Source: Clostridiales bacterium (GTDB lineage Bacteria; Bacillota; Clostridia; Oscillospirales; JAAYOS01). Taken from it: a stretch of 10,446 nt of DNA. Below the pieces are notes generated by a model. It made no database searches and was not told where the DNA came from. It saw only the letters and a program-made list of their open reading frames with translations. Where the stretch lies: the NCBI GenBank assembly GCA_012521525.1, contig JAAYMG010000018.1, positions 1-10,446 on the forward strand, given 5' to 3'. Shown here piece after piece: positions 1 through 6,270 of this stretch (the stretch's first letter is position 1; each line of letters opens with the position of its first letter). The position numbers and the translations under genes are program-made.

Positions 1-1039
1 CACGAGTTACGTATCCGGCCTCGCCTGTCATTTCGTCAACGATCAGCGTAAGTATCGGGAAATCCTTGTCCTTCTGTATGGCGGGCAATATGGCCTTTGC
101 AACTATCTCTGGCATGCAGCCCATGGGGAAGATCTGGATCGCTCCGTCCATCCCTTCACGCCAGGCCTTTACCGCTTCACCGACGCATTCACGTCCGTGC
201 CCTCCTATATAATGGGGCAGGTATTCCCGTGAGTTTATGCGCAAGTCGAGTGAGTTCAGCTTTAGCGGCTTCATTATCATATCCCGCAGCCACCAGCTCG
301 GCGTCATATGCCTTTTAACGCATACTCCATAGTCCATGAGCATGTCCTCGATAAAGAGGTTCGAGAACGGCTCTATGACCGTATATATCTCCCCGATGAC
401 AGCTATCTTTATAGGATCCCTGTCAGGGTCTGTCGGGATATTTTCGAGCTTCTTCATTGCTTCCTTCAGTATTTTGATCATTTCACCGGAGCCGTGGCAT
501 CCTCTTGCATCACTCAGCGCCCGGTGCAATATCCGCTTGCAGTCCCCTCTGTTTATCTCATATCCGGCAAGAAAATGGGCCCTTGCCTCGAGTTTGTCCA
601 ACATCGACATTATTTTGACTGCCCGAAGCACTGCCGATGCCTTGCGGGTTTTGTTCAGCCTGCTGTTCTTTCCGATCTTCGCTACCCTGCTCAGAAATTC
701 CTTCTTACTTATTTCGGGTGACAAGTCCAGCACTACGAAATCCAGGTCGTGCCCCATCTGCCCAAGCATCTTCATGTGGAGCTCGCAGTACTCGCCGAAG
801 CGGCAAGGCCCGCAGCTTCCAGTAATAAGTACGGTATCTGCGCCCTTTTCGATGCTCTGGATGAAGTTCCCCATCAACAGCTTGAACGGCAGGCAAATCT
901 CTTCAGGTGAATAAAGCGAACCCAGCTGCAGGGACGCTCTCGTATTCGGCTGCGGCAGCACATATGATATGCCGAGATCGTCAAAAAGGGCTTTAACTGC
1001 AAGATAGACGTTTCCCATATGCGGGATTGTCACTACCAA
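1..1039 (-). CDS. CoA protein activase-related protein (COG3581-like), 3' end cut by window
   Basis: This frame stays open for 346 codons and runs off the left edge. It belongs to the acyl-CoA dehydratase activase-related family, found with 2-hydroxyacyl-CoA dehydratase systems in anaerobes; the exact biochemical role is not established. Seen in the protein: an N-terminal VTIPHMGNVYLAVKALF stretch (residues 3-19), PEEICLPFK with Cys49 (45-53), a cysteine cluster SCGPCRFGEYCE (Cys76, Cys79, Cys85), a second half starting at KIAVIGE (211-217), FPMGCMPE with Cys308, and VDEMTGEAG (334-342) near the break. The clustered cysteines suggest an iron-sulfur or metal site (inference). I chose the TTG at 1039 because GGAGAAAGG sits just upstream and the family's N-terminal residues precede the next start, ATG at 1018. 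The gene overlaps the end of the upstream activase-like gene by 47 bases, so the two are probably translationally coupled. By comparison with its partner, only a few codons are likely missing. Confidence 0.8.
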   Translation of the reverse strand, partial: MVVTIPHMGNVYLAVKALFDDLGISYVLPQPNTRASLQLGSLYSPEEICLPFKLLMGNFIQSIEKGADTVLITGSCGPCRFGEYCELHMKMLGQMGHDLDFVVLDLSPEISKKEFLSRVAKIGKNSRLNKTRKASAVLRAVKIMSMLDKLEARAHFLAGYEINRGDCKRILHRALSDARGCHGSGEMIKILKEAMKKLENIPTDPDRDPIKIAVIGEIYTVIEPFSNLFIEDMLMDYGVCVKRHMTPSWWLRDMIMKPLKLNSLDLRINSREYLPHYIGGHGRECVGEAVKAWREGMDGAIQIFPMGCMPEIVAKAILPAIQKDKDFPILTLIVDEMTGEAGYVTR

Positions 1040-2138
1040 TTGCCTTTCTCCTTCCCAACAGGTCAATAAATGCCTCGATGCGCGTATCGACTCCGGCCTC
1101 TCCGGTGTGTTCATCGACTTTCAGTATGAGCAGGGGCATGCCATCCGTTTCGCAGCGTATCAGCTCAATTACGACAGAGTCGATGCCGCATGCGAATGAT
1201 GATATATAGATGATCCCGTCAATAGCCCGGTTTCTGTACAGGTGGCATGCCGCTCCGTAGGAATAACGGGCGAACGTCCAGAAGGGCTTCTTGAAAAGTG
1301 AAGCAGCTTCCCTGTTTACGCTCTCTTCGGAGACTGTCTCATCGGTGATGACCTGTACTCCCAGTCGGGCCAGTTTATCGGCGGTATTCATATTCAGAAA
1401 TGCGTCCTTTACATTGTAGGGATGTCCAAGCAGCGCTATCCTTATCTTTTCCCTTCCGCTTTGTCCTAAGACAGGCGATTGAACAGGATGGGTACCACTC
1501 TCCGCATCGCTTGCGTCTTTTTCCTTTTGTCCTTGTAATTTGCTGCTTTGCAAAAACTGCTTTTCGTGTGTTTTGCCTCTTCCGTTTCTGATCTTCGTTA
1601 TGTTTGGATGGCTTTCGCTCTCAGACCCATCCCCCAATGAGCATTCATACGGATATAGCTTCGCGTAACCTTTGGCTTCGCTGTTGTGCCGTTCCAATGC
1701 CCTTGACAGAGCCGACTGTCCGTCTTTGCACCTTCGGCCTGTTTGCCTTGCAACGGCCTTTGCCCATGACCTCAGTCCTTTATCATCGCTCCAGTCTATG
1801 GGACTTCCTATCAGCGGCGGCAGGTCAGGTATGCTGAATTGAACCATCTCGGTCAGTCCGCAAAACTTTGGACATATGGATTCATTCTTTCTCAGGCGCA
1901 TTATCCTGGGGATGAAAATCATGTCGCAGTTTCCGTGTTCCGCAAGCCATCTGACATGACCGTGAAAAACCTTGACCGGCAGGCAGGCTTCATCGACACA
2001 GCAGTTGACGCCCAAATCGAGTATGGTCCTGTTTGTTTTCGGCGACACGACTATTTCCTGCCCCAGCTCAAGAAAAAAAGTCTCTATCAAGACTTTAAAA
2101 TCCGGGTATAGCAAACCGTTCGGGATCCCTATCCTCAT
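993..2138 (-). CDS. DUF2229-family acyl-CoA dehydratase activase-related protein (COG3580-like)
   Basis: A 381-residue protein of the family annotated as activase-related or predicted nucleotide-binding (sugar kinase/HSP70/actin superfamily). It has no ASKHA phosphate-binding motifs that I can see, so it is probably an accessory to an activase, not the ATPase itself. Seen: MRIGIPNGLLYPDF at the start, NCCVDEACLPVK (45-56), SICPKFCGL (88-96), then a second domain from IRIALLGHPYNVKDAF (232-247) through ISSFACGID (312-320) to VDEHTGEAGVDTRIEAF (341-357). The two halves are joined by a polar, low-complexity stretch of about 70-80 residues (about 150-230), longer than I expect for the family. I chose ATG 2138 because GAGG lies 5 bases upstream and this gives the family's usual N-terminus; the frame stays open back to an ATG at 2276, but AGAAGG directly abuts that codon. 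Eleven cysteines, several in conserved motifs, suggest metal binding. First gene of an operon with the overlapping activase-like gene. Confidence 0.82.
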   Translation of the reverse strand: MRIGIPNGLLYPDFKVLIETFFLELGQEIVVSPKTNRTILDLGVNCCVDEACLPVKVFHGHVRWLAEHGNCDMIFIPRIMRLRKNESICPKFCGLTEMVQFSIPDLPPLIGSPIDWSDDKGLRSWAKAVARQTGRRCKDGQSALSRALERHNSEAKGYAKLYPYECSLGDGSESESHPNITKIRNGRGKTHEKQFLQSSKLQGQKEKDASDAESGTHPVQSPVLGQSGREKIRIALLGHPYNVKDAFLNMNTADKLARLGVQVITDETVSEESVNREAASLFKKPFWTFARYSYGAACHLYRNRAIDGIIYISSFACGIDSVVIELIRCETDGMPLLILKVDEHTGEAGVDTRIEAFIDLLGRRKAIGSDNPAYGKRLSCS

Positions 2139-2292
2139 ATACACCTCATCCTGACACGATAAACCTGCTCCCATTTCCATGCCTGCGAATATCAGCCGTA
2201 ATGCCGATAATCGGATGTTTGACATGGGACACCAAATTATTATCCCATCGTTTCCATTTTTTATACACTTCAGCATCCTTCTGTGTTTATGC

Positions 2293-2321
2293 TTGCAATC
2301 TTTATAAATAATATATATAAT
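2293..2321 (+). promoter_or_regulatory. Candidate sigma-A-type promoter of the LysR regulator gene
   Basis: TTGCAA (2293-2298) and TATAAT (2316-2321) are separated by exactly 17 bases. This predicts a start of transcription near 2328 and a leader of about 67 bases before the lysR ATG at 2395. The -35 hexamer TTGCAA is itself palindromic, but I find no matching -10 on the minus strand, so the promoter of the divergent activase-like genes remains unidentified. The surrounding AT-rich DNA makes chance -10 matches common; the paired hexamers at ideal spacing are what support this call. Confidence 0.6.
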
Positions 2322-2336
2322 TGTTCATCATAAATA

Positions 2337-2351
2337 TTATAGCTGCTATAA
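2337..2351. promoter_or_regulatory. LysR-type operator candidate, perfect 15-base dyad
   Basis: TTATAGCTGCTATAA is a perfect inverted repeat (7-base arms around one T). The inner 13 bases begin with T and end with A, so they fit the T-N11-A core described for LysR-family binding sites. It lies about 10-24 bases downstream of the predicted lysR transcription start and some 200 bases before the divergent activase-like gene. That position fits autorepression of lysR and could also support regulation of the divergent unit. Which regulator binds is inference from adjacency. Confidence 0.55.
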
Positions 2352-2394
2352 CTCATCATCGTGCTGTTTGTGCATATTATAAGGGGTGTGTTAA

Positions 2395-3309
2395 ATGGAC
2401 CTGCATTACCTGAAGATCTTCAATGCGGTCGCCCGTCACGAGAGTTTCACATTGGCTTCAAAGGAACTTAAGATCAGCCAGCCCGCACTCTCCATACAGA
2501 TAAAGCGATTTGAGGACGAGCTTGGCCTCAAGCTTTTCAATCGCATCGGGAATCGCATCAAGCTGAATGAAAACGGCCAGACTTTGTTCAAGTACTCCCA
2601 GGCCATATTTGATATAGTTTCCGAAGCTGAACATATGCTTCAAAACAAGCTTGAACATATAACCGGAACAGTCAATGTAGGAGCCAGCAACACGCCGGGA
2701 ACATATATCCTCCCGATAGTGATCGCGGAATATAGAAAAAGGTATCCCGATGTGAGCATAAACCTGCACGTCGGAAATACATCCGAGATAGCGCAGCTCG
2801 TAAACAACGGATCGTTGGATTTCGCGATCAACGGCGGTAAAAACGTTTACCACAAAGACGTCGTCGTCGAAGAAATGATGCAGGATGATCTGGTCCTGAT
2901 AGCATCACCCGACACCATTTATGCAACGCTAGACAAGGTCGACGATGAGATGCTGGAAGAGATGGAATTTGTGGTCCATCAGCCCGATTCACAGCTCTAT
3001 GCATATTACAAAAGCTTTATCGAATCAAGGAACATTCCCGAAAAAGTGAGCATATCGCTTGGGAGCATCGATGCCATAAAGCACGCGATATTTGCAAAGA
3101 TCGGAGTATCACTGGTCCCATATACTTCCGTTGCGGTAGAACTCAAATCAGGATTGCTGAAAAGCATCCCAATACCCGGAGATGTTCCTAAATATCCATA
3201 CAGCCTCATTTATCATTGCAATAAATACATTTCCCCGCCGGCGGTAAAGTTCATCGACCTCTTGCGCGAATACTTCACTGAAACTGCATACAGCAAGGAG
3301 ACTCTGTAA
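2395..3309 (+). CDS. LysR-family transcriptional regulator
   Basis: A 304-residue protein of normal length for the family. The N-terminal winged helix-turn-helix occupies about residues 1-60: MDLHYLKIFNAVARHESFT is the typical first helix, and the recognition part is ASKELKISQPALSIQIKRFE (21-40), followed by LGLKLFNR (43-50). A linker helix leads to the effector-binding domain (about 90-295) of periplasmic-binding-protein fold, with VNVGASNTPGTYILP near its start and IFAKIGVSLVPY in its second lobe. AAGGGGTG at 2381-2388 is a suitable ribosome binding site. The gene ends one base before tripeptidase T and is divergent from the activase-like operon. LysR regulators usually control neighbouring genes in response to a small molecule, so the peptidase and the divergent genes are the obvious candidate targets. 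The ligand cannot be read from the sequence. Confidence 0.93.
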   Translation: MDLHYLKIFNAVARHESFTLASKELKISQPALSIQIKRFEDELGLKLFNRIGNRIKLNENGQTLFKYSQAIFDIVSEAEHMLQNKLEHITGTVNVGASNTPGTYILPIVIAEYRKRYPDVSINLHVGNTSEIAQLVNNGSLDFAINGGKNVYHKDVVVEEMMQDDLVLIASPDTIYATLDKVDDEMLEEMEFVVHQPDSQLYAYYKSFIESRNIPEKVSISLGSIDAIKHAIFAKIGVSLVPYTSVAVELKSGLLKSIPIPGDVPKYPYSLIYHCNKYISPPAVKFIDLLREYFTETAYSKETL

Positions 3310-3310
3310 A

Positions 3311-4528
3311 ATGACGGTGACTGAAAGATTTCTGAGATATGTATCTTTCCCGACGCAGTCCGACGAGACGAAAAACGATGTCCCCAGCACTCCGGGACAA
3401 AAGGTGCTGGGAGAGCAGCTCGTCAAAGAACTGCGCGAGCTTGGTATCGAAGCTTTTATGGATGGATTCGGCTATGTCTACGGTACACTTCCCGCAACAC
3501 CAGGATATGAGAATGAGCCCGTTATCGGCCTTATCGCGCATATGGACACATCTGACGCGGCAAGCGGAGAAAATATCAAAGCCCGGATCGTTGAAAATTA
3601 TGACGGCGGCGACATAGTTCTCAACAATGATTCCCTTATAATCATGAGTCCGGCAGAGTATCCGTATCTTAAGGACTGTATAGGTATGGACCTTGTCGTT
3701 ACGGACGGGATGACCCTCCTCGGCGCCGACAACAAAGCCGGGATCGCTGAGATCGTCTCGCTCGTGCAAAGACTCATCCAAAATCCGGACATTCCCCACG
3801 GTGTAATAAAGGTGGGCTTTACACCTGACGAAGAGATCGGAAGGGGCGCAGACCACTTCGACGTAGCCGGGTTCGGTGCGGATTTCGCCTACACCGTTGA
3901 CGGCGGGCCGGTCGGAGAGATAGAGTTCGAAAACTTCAATGCGGCCTCGGCGATAGTTGTGATCAACGGGATAAGCATCCACCCCGGAACGGCGAAGGAT
4001 AAAATGAAAAATGCCTGCCATCTTGCGGGCGAGTGGATGTCCATGATGCCGCAGGCGGAAACCCCGGAACACACCGAAGGGTATGAAGGCTTTTATCATC
4101 TCTCACAGATGGAAGGCCGTGAAGAGAAAGCCGTTTTGAAGTACATCATCCGGGATCACAGTATGGAGAAATTCAACCAGCGCAAGGAGTATATGAAACG
4201 TGTCGCCGACTACCTCAACGAAAAATACGGCGACGGGACGATCGAACTGACCATAAGGGACTCGTATTACAACATGCGCGAGAAGATCGAGCCGGTCATG
4301 CACATAATCGACCGGGCGATCGATGCGATGAAGAGTGAGGGGGTAGAGCCCAGGATCGTCCCCATACGCGGAGGAACAGACGGCGCAAGGCTGTCCTACG
4401 AGGGGCTGCCGTGCCCGAACCTCTCGACAGGCGGATACAATTACCACAGCCGCTTCGAATTCATACCGGTGCAGGCCATGGAGAAGATGGTGGATGTCCT
4501 CACTGCACTGGTCAGGGCAAAGCAATAA
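3311..4528 (+). CDS. pepT: Tripeptidase T (M20 family aminotripeptidase)
   Basis: A zinc-dependent cytoplasmic aminopeptidase that removes the N-terminal residue of tripeptides, supplying free amino acids. The 405-residue length is close to that of E. coli PepT (408). All the expected M20 residues are visible: His77 and Asp79 in AHMDTS, metal-bridging Asp140 in GADNKAG, catalytic Glu174 and metal ligand Glu175 in TPDEEIG, Asp197 in TVDGGP, and His379 in YNYHSRFE. The dimerisation insert lies roughly between residues 210 and 315, including the conserved ISIHPGTAK (221-229). The ATG at 3311 has AAGGAG at 3295-3300 and lies one base after the lysR stop codon, so the two genes are almost certainly cotranscribed. 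A peptidase beside genes related to amino-acid-fermenting dehydratases suggests peptide or amino acid use as a shared theme, but that link is inference. Confidence 0.95.
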   Translation: MTVTERFLRYVSFPTQSDETKNDVPSTPGQKVLGEQLVKELRELGIEAFMDGFGYVYGTLPATPGYENEPVIGLIAHMDTSDAASGENIKARIVENYDGGDIVLNNDSLIIMSPAEYPYLKDCIGMDLVVTDGMTLLGADNKAGIAEIVSLVQRLIQNPDIPHGVIKVGFTPDEEIGRGADHFDVAGFGADFAYTVDGGPVGEIEFENFNAASAIVVINGISIHPGTAKDKMKNACHLAGEWMSMMPQAETPEHTEGYEGFYHLSQMEGREEKAVLKYIIRDHSMEKFNQRKEYMKRVADYLNEKYGDGTIELTIRDSYYNMREKIEPVMHIIDRAIDAMKSEGVEPRIVPIRGGTDGARLSYEGLPCPNLSTGGYNYHSRFEFIPVQAMEKMVDVLTALVRAKQ

Positions 4529-4547
4529 GGAAAACCCGGTACCAAAC

Positions 4548-4594
4548 GGGAGCTGCTCGCATTGACTTAGTTCATAGCGATCCGGCTCCCTTTT
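4548..4594 (+). terminator. Probable intrinsic terminator of lysR-pepT
   Basis: GGGAGC (4548-4553) pairs with GCTCCC (4585-4590), followed by TTTTATT. The 31-base interval is not a simple loop: TCGC (4557-4560) can pair with GCGA (4577-4580) and TGA with TCA inside that, giving a long interrupted hairpin. It begins 20 bases after the pepT stop codon. The interrupted stem and short T tract make it moderate in quality. Confidence 0.6.
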
Positions 4595-4600
4595 ATTACT

Positions 4601-4642
4601 CATGTTGACGTATCATTTTAAAATTCATATTGACGCATCATT
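4601..4642. repeat. Two imperfect 17-base direct repeats, 25-base period
   Basis: CATGTTGACGTATCATT (4601-4617) recurs as CATATTGACGCATCATT (4626-4642) with 15 of 17 bases identical. Each copy carries TTGACG, which resembles a -35 hexamer, but I find no -10 at suitable spacing after the second copy. They lie just after the pepT terminator, in the upstream half of the non-coding stretch before the sugar kinase. Function is unknown; possible binding sites for a regulator, or a decayed duplication. Confidence 0.6.
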
Positions 4643-4686
4643 CAAAAGTCAAGAGACCTAAATAACCGGGCAGTAAAAACGCATAT

Positions 4687-4785
4687 AGTACCGGTTACTA
4701 TTCTTAGGTTCGAATAAGCAACATTTGCATAGTACCAGTTTATAATCATAAGACGTCCAAATAAGCAATATTTGCATAGTATCAG
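4687..4785. repeat. Degenerate tandem repeat, 2.2 units of 44-47 bases, with GCAA-N3-TTGC palindromes
   Basis: Unit 1 is 4687-4730, unit 2 is 4731-4777, and a truncated unit 3 starts at 4778. The best conserved part is 26 bases long (4713-4738 and 4760-4785), with 24 identical. It contains AATAAGCA, then an inverted repeat GCAA-N3-TTGC (4718-4728 and 4765-4775), then TTTGCATAGTA. Each unit opens with AGTA(C/T)C(A/G)G. Together with the 25-base repeats just upstream, they fill much of the 417-base gap between pepT and the kinase gene. They end about 40 bases before the candidate kinase promoter, a position suited to operators or activator sites, though this is inference. I see no gene in this gap. 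Confidence 0.65.
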
Positions 4786-4825
4786 GAAAAATCAGCAAGC
4801 TTAGCCCTTTTGAAACGGCAGCATA

Positions 4826-4854
4826 TTGACTAGTATTGAAAGCAGCGGTATTTT
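4826..4854 (+). promoter_or_regulatory. Candidate promoter of the sugar kinase gene
   Basis: TTGACT (4826-4831) and TATTTT (4849-4854) have a 17-base spacer. The predicted transcript would start near 4861 and have a leader of about 85 bases. The -35 matches the consensus at 5 of 6 positions, the -10 at only 4 of 6, so an activator may be needed. A separate TATAAT at 4741-4746, inside the repeat block, lacks a recognisable -35. Confidence 0.4.
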
Positions 4855-4945
4855 AAGTTGAGACCGACCGCTTTGATAAGTCAACAATCGAATTACATAA
4901 TGCCAGGACAACAATAAAACTGCATAAACAACGAGGGGGATATGA

Positions 4946-6019
4946 ATGATAGTCAAAAAGGACTGCAAATATGCTCTCATAGTGCCTACCAGTATGGGGA
5001 TCAGGCTCACACCCGTCAACAGGCAGCCTGTCCACACTTCGAAACTGTTTGAAATGCACGCCACAAGTGCAGAGACAAACGTATTGAATGTCTCGGCTTC
5101 TCTGGGTCTTCCGGTAAAAGCCCTTACTGCCTTCGTAAAGGACAGTCCGATCGCCAGCTTCATAAAAAGCGAACTGAGGGCAAGAAACATCGACTATGAG
5201 GCAATGGAAGTCATCCAGGACGGCCCATGGGGAGCACGCCACCAGATCAACATCGCCGACAGCGGGTTTGGCCCGCGGGGGCCCCGCGTGTACAACGACC
5301 GGGCAGGCGAAGCGGGAAGGCTGCTCGATATATCCGCTTTCGACGTTGAGCGCATATTTGGGGCAGACGGGTGCGGCATCCTGCATATTTCCGGGCTGGT
5401 CGGAGCCCTCTCTACCCAAACTTCGAATTTCTGTCTTGAGCTTGCCCGTGCGGCAAAGAAACACGGGACACTGATTTCATTCGACCTCAACTACAGGGCG
5501 TCATTCTGGAAGGGCAGAGAGGAAGAGCTATCGCACATATTCTCAGAAATCGCGTCCATCTCGGACATCCTGATCGGAAACGAAGAGGACTTCCAGCTTG
5601 CCCTGGGCATCAACGGTCCCGAAGCAGGCGGAAAGTCCATTGCCGAAAATATTGAAGCGTTCAAAGGGCTCATCGAAAATGTCAAAGCCAGGTATCCGAA
5701 CGCTAAGGTCTTTGCAACAACGCTGCGCGAAGTCGTCAGCGCGAACAGGCACCTTTGGGGCGCAATATTGAACTGCGGGAACGAATGGTTCGTCGAAGAG
5801 CCGCGCGAAATCGAAGTCCTTGACCGGATCGGCGGCGGAGACGCCTTTGTTGGCGGGTTGCTTTACGGCATACTGAAAGGATGGTCCCCTGAAAAGTGGA
5901 TCCAATTCGGATGGGCGACCGGCGCACTTGCCGTTACGATGCTCACCGACTATGCGAGCCCTGCCGATGAAAGTCAGGTGTGGAGCATTTACAAGGGCAA
6001 CGCCCGCGTCGTAAGGTGA
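4946..6019 (+). CDS. kdgK: PfkB-family sugar kinase, probable 2-keto-3-deoxygluconate kinase
   Basis: A 357-residue ribokinase/PfkB-fold kinase. The likely reaction is ATP-dependent phosphorylation of 2-keto-3-deoxy-D-gluconate to KDPG, the step before aldolase cleavage to pyruvate and glyceraldehyde 3-phosphate. Seen: a substrate-binding N-terminal half with TSAETNVLNVSASLG (40-54), FDLNYRASFW (179-188) of the DxNxRxxLW type common in KDG kinases, GNEEDF (211-216), and DRIGGGDAFVGG (293-304) with the catalytic base Asp299. The Ala of the usual GAGD motif is Gly here, a change I recall in many KDG kinases of anaerobes. GAGGGGG (4933-4939) sits 6 bases before ATG 4946; an ATG at 4942 is out of frame and closes after about 35 codons. 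Specificity is supported by the uxaC and fructuronate reductase genes in the convergent unit; fructokinase or another sugar kinase remains possible. Confidence 0.78.
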   Translation: MIVKKDCKYALIVPTSMGIRLTPVNRQPVHTSKLFEMHATSAETNVLNVSASLGLPVKALTAFVKDSPIASFIKSELRARNIDYEAMEVIQDGPWGARHQINIADSGFGPRGPRVYNDRAGEAGRLLDISAFDVERIFGADGCGILHISGLVGALSTQTSNFCLELARAAKKHGTLISFDLNYRASFWKGREEELSHIFSEIASISDILIGNEEDFQLALGINGPEAGGKSIAENIEAFKGLIENVKARYPNAKVFATTLREVVSANRHLWGAILNCGNEWFVEEPREIEVLDRIGGGDAFVGGLLYGILKGWSPEKWIQFGWATGALAVTMLTDYASPADESQVWSIYKGNARVVR

Positions 6020-6102
6020 AAATCGCAAAATTATCGGATAATTGTCTTGATCCGGTGAGATAAAGCACAACTTACATAGCTCAGGTATATCAGATGTTGA
6101 TG

Positions 6103-6138
6103 AGTATTGGGGTTCAGAAAATGAACCTCAATACTTTT
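6103..6138 (+). terminator. Strong intrinsic terminator of the sugar kinase gene
   Basis: Arms 6103-6116 (AGTATTGGGGTTCA) and 6122-6135 (TGAACCTCAATACT) form a 14-base-pair stem with one G-T pair and a GAAAA loop, followed by TTTAT. It lies 84 bases after the kinase stop codon. On the minus strand the hairpin has no following T tract, so it should act mainly on plus-strand transcription. Confidence 0.85.
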
Positions 6139-6151
6139 ATGCCGTATTGAC

Positions 6152-6226
6152 AAAAAAGAGCATAACGTCAGGACACGCTAAATGTAAGGTGACCGGGCAA
6201 ACACTTAAGGAGGGCCGCGTTATGCT
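6152..6226 (-). terminator. Terminator-like structure for the fructuronate reductase unit
   Basis: Read on the minus strand, AGCATAACG (6226-6218) is followed 50 bases later by its exact complement CGTTATGCT (6167-6159), then a C and six T (6157-6152). The stem is perfect over 9 pairs. The large enclosed region can pair further, for example AAGTG with CACCTT with one bulged base, which would shorten the effective loop. It lies 44-120 bases after the reductase stop codon. The long loop makes this a less certain terminator than the one on the opposite strand. A competing pairing is described in the findings. Confidence 0.45.
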
Positions 6227-6270
6227 GTTCTTTAATTAGAAATCCTGTTTTTTGACGTTATTTCAGAAAA

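Noticed and set aside
336..914. Plus-strand open frame of 192 codons
   Set aside because: It lies wholly antisense to the CoA protein activase-related gene, whose minus-strand frame shows conserved family motifs throughout. The plus-strand product is Ser/Pro/Ile-rich with no recognisable motif.
2139..2276. N-terminal extension of the DUF2229-like protein to ATG 2276 (46 more residues)
   Set aside because: The extra residues precede the usual family N-terminus, AGAAGG abuts that ATG with no spacing, and the ATG at 2138 has a well-placed GAGG.
3275..4099. Minus-strand open frame of 274 codons opposite pepT
   Set aside because: pepT on the plus strand has every catalytic residue and normal length; the antisense product has no family resemblance.
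4687..4785. Possible CRISPR array
   Set aside because: Only two full units and a fragment, the whole unit is repeated with no unique spacers, and there are no cas genes nearby.
4801..5190. Minus-strand open frame of 129 codons with several hydrophobic stretches, resembling a small membrane protein
   Set aside because: Over half of it is antisense to the well-supported sugar kinase. The hydrophobicity follows from the antisense reading, and the frame runs through the intergenic promoter region.
6147..6152. Perfect TTGACA -35 hexamer on the plus strand
   Set aside because: No acceptable -10 at 16-18 bases (AGGACA at 17) and no downstream plus-strand gene.
6207..6239. AAGGAGGG followed by ATG and a five-codon frame (MLFFN) ending in TAG on the plus strand
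   Set aside because: The ribosome binding site is good, but there is no following gene on this strand, no promoter, and it sits after a strong terminator. The purine run is better explained as the loop of the minus-strand terminator-like structure.
6152..6261. Possible riboswitch in the 3' region between the kinase and the reductase
   Set aside because: I could not match it to any riboswitch consensus I know, and it lies after the genes on both strands, not in a leader. Kept only as a structural finding.
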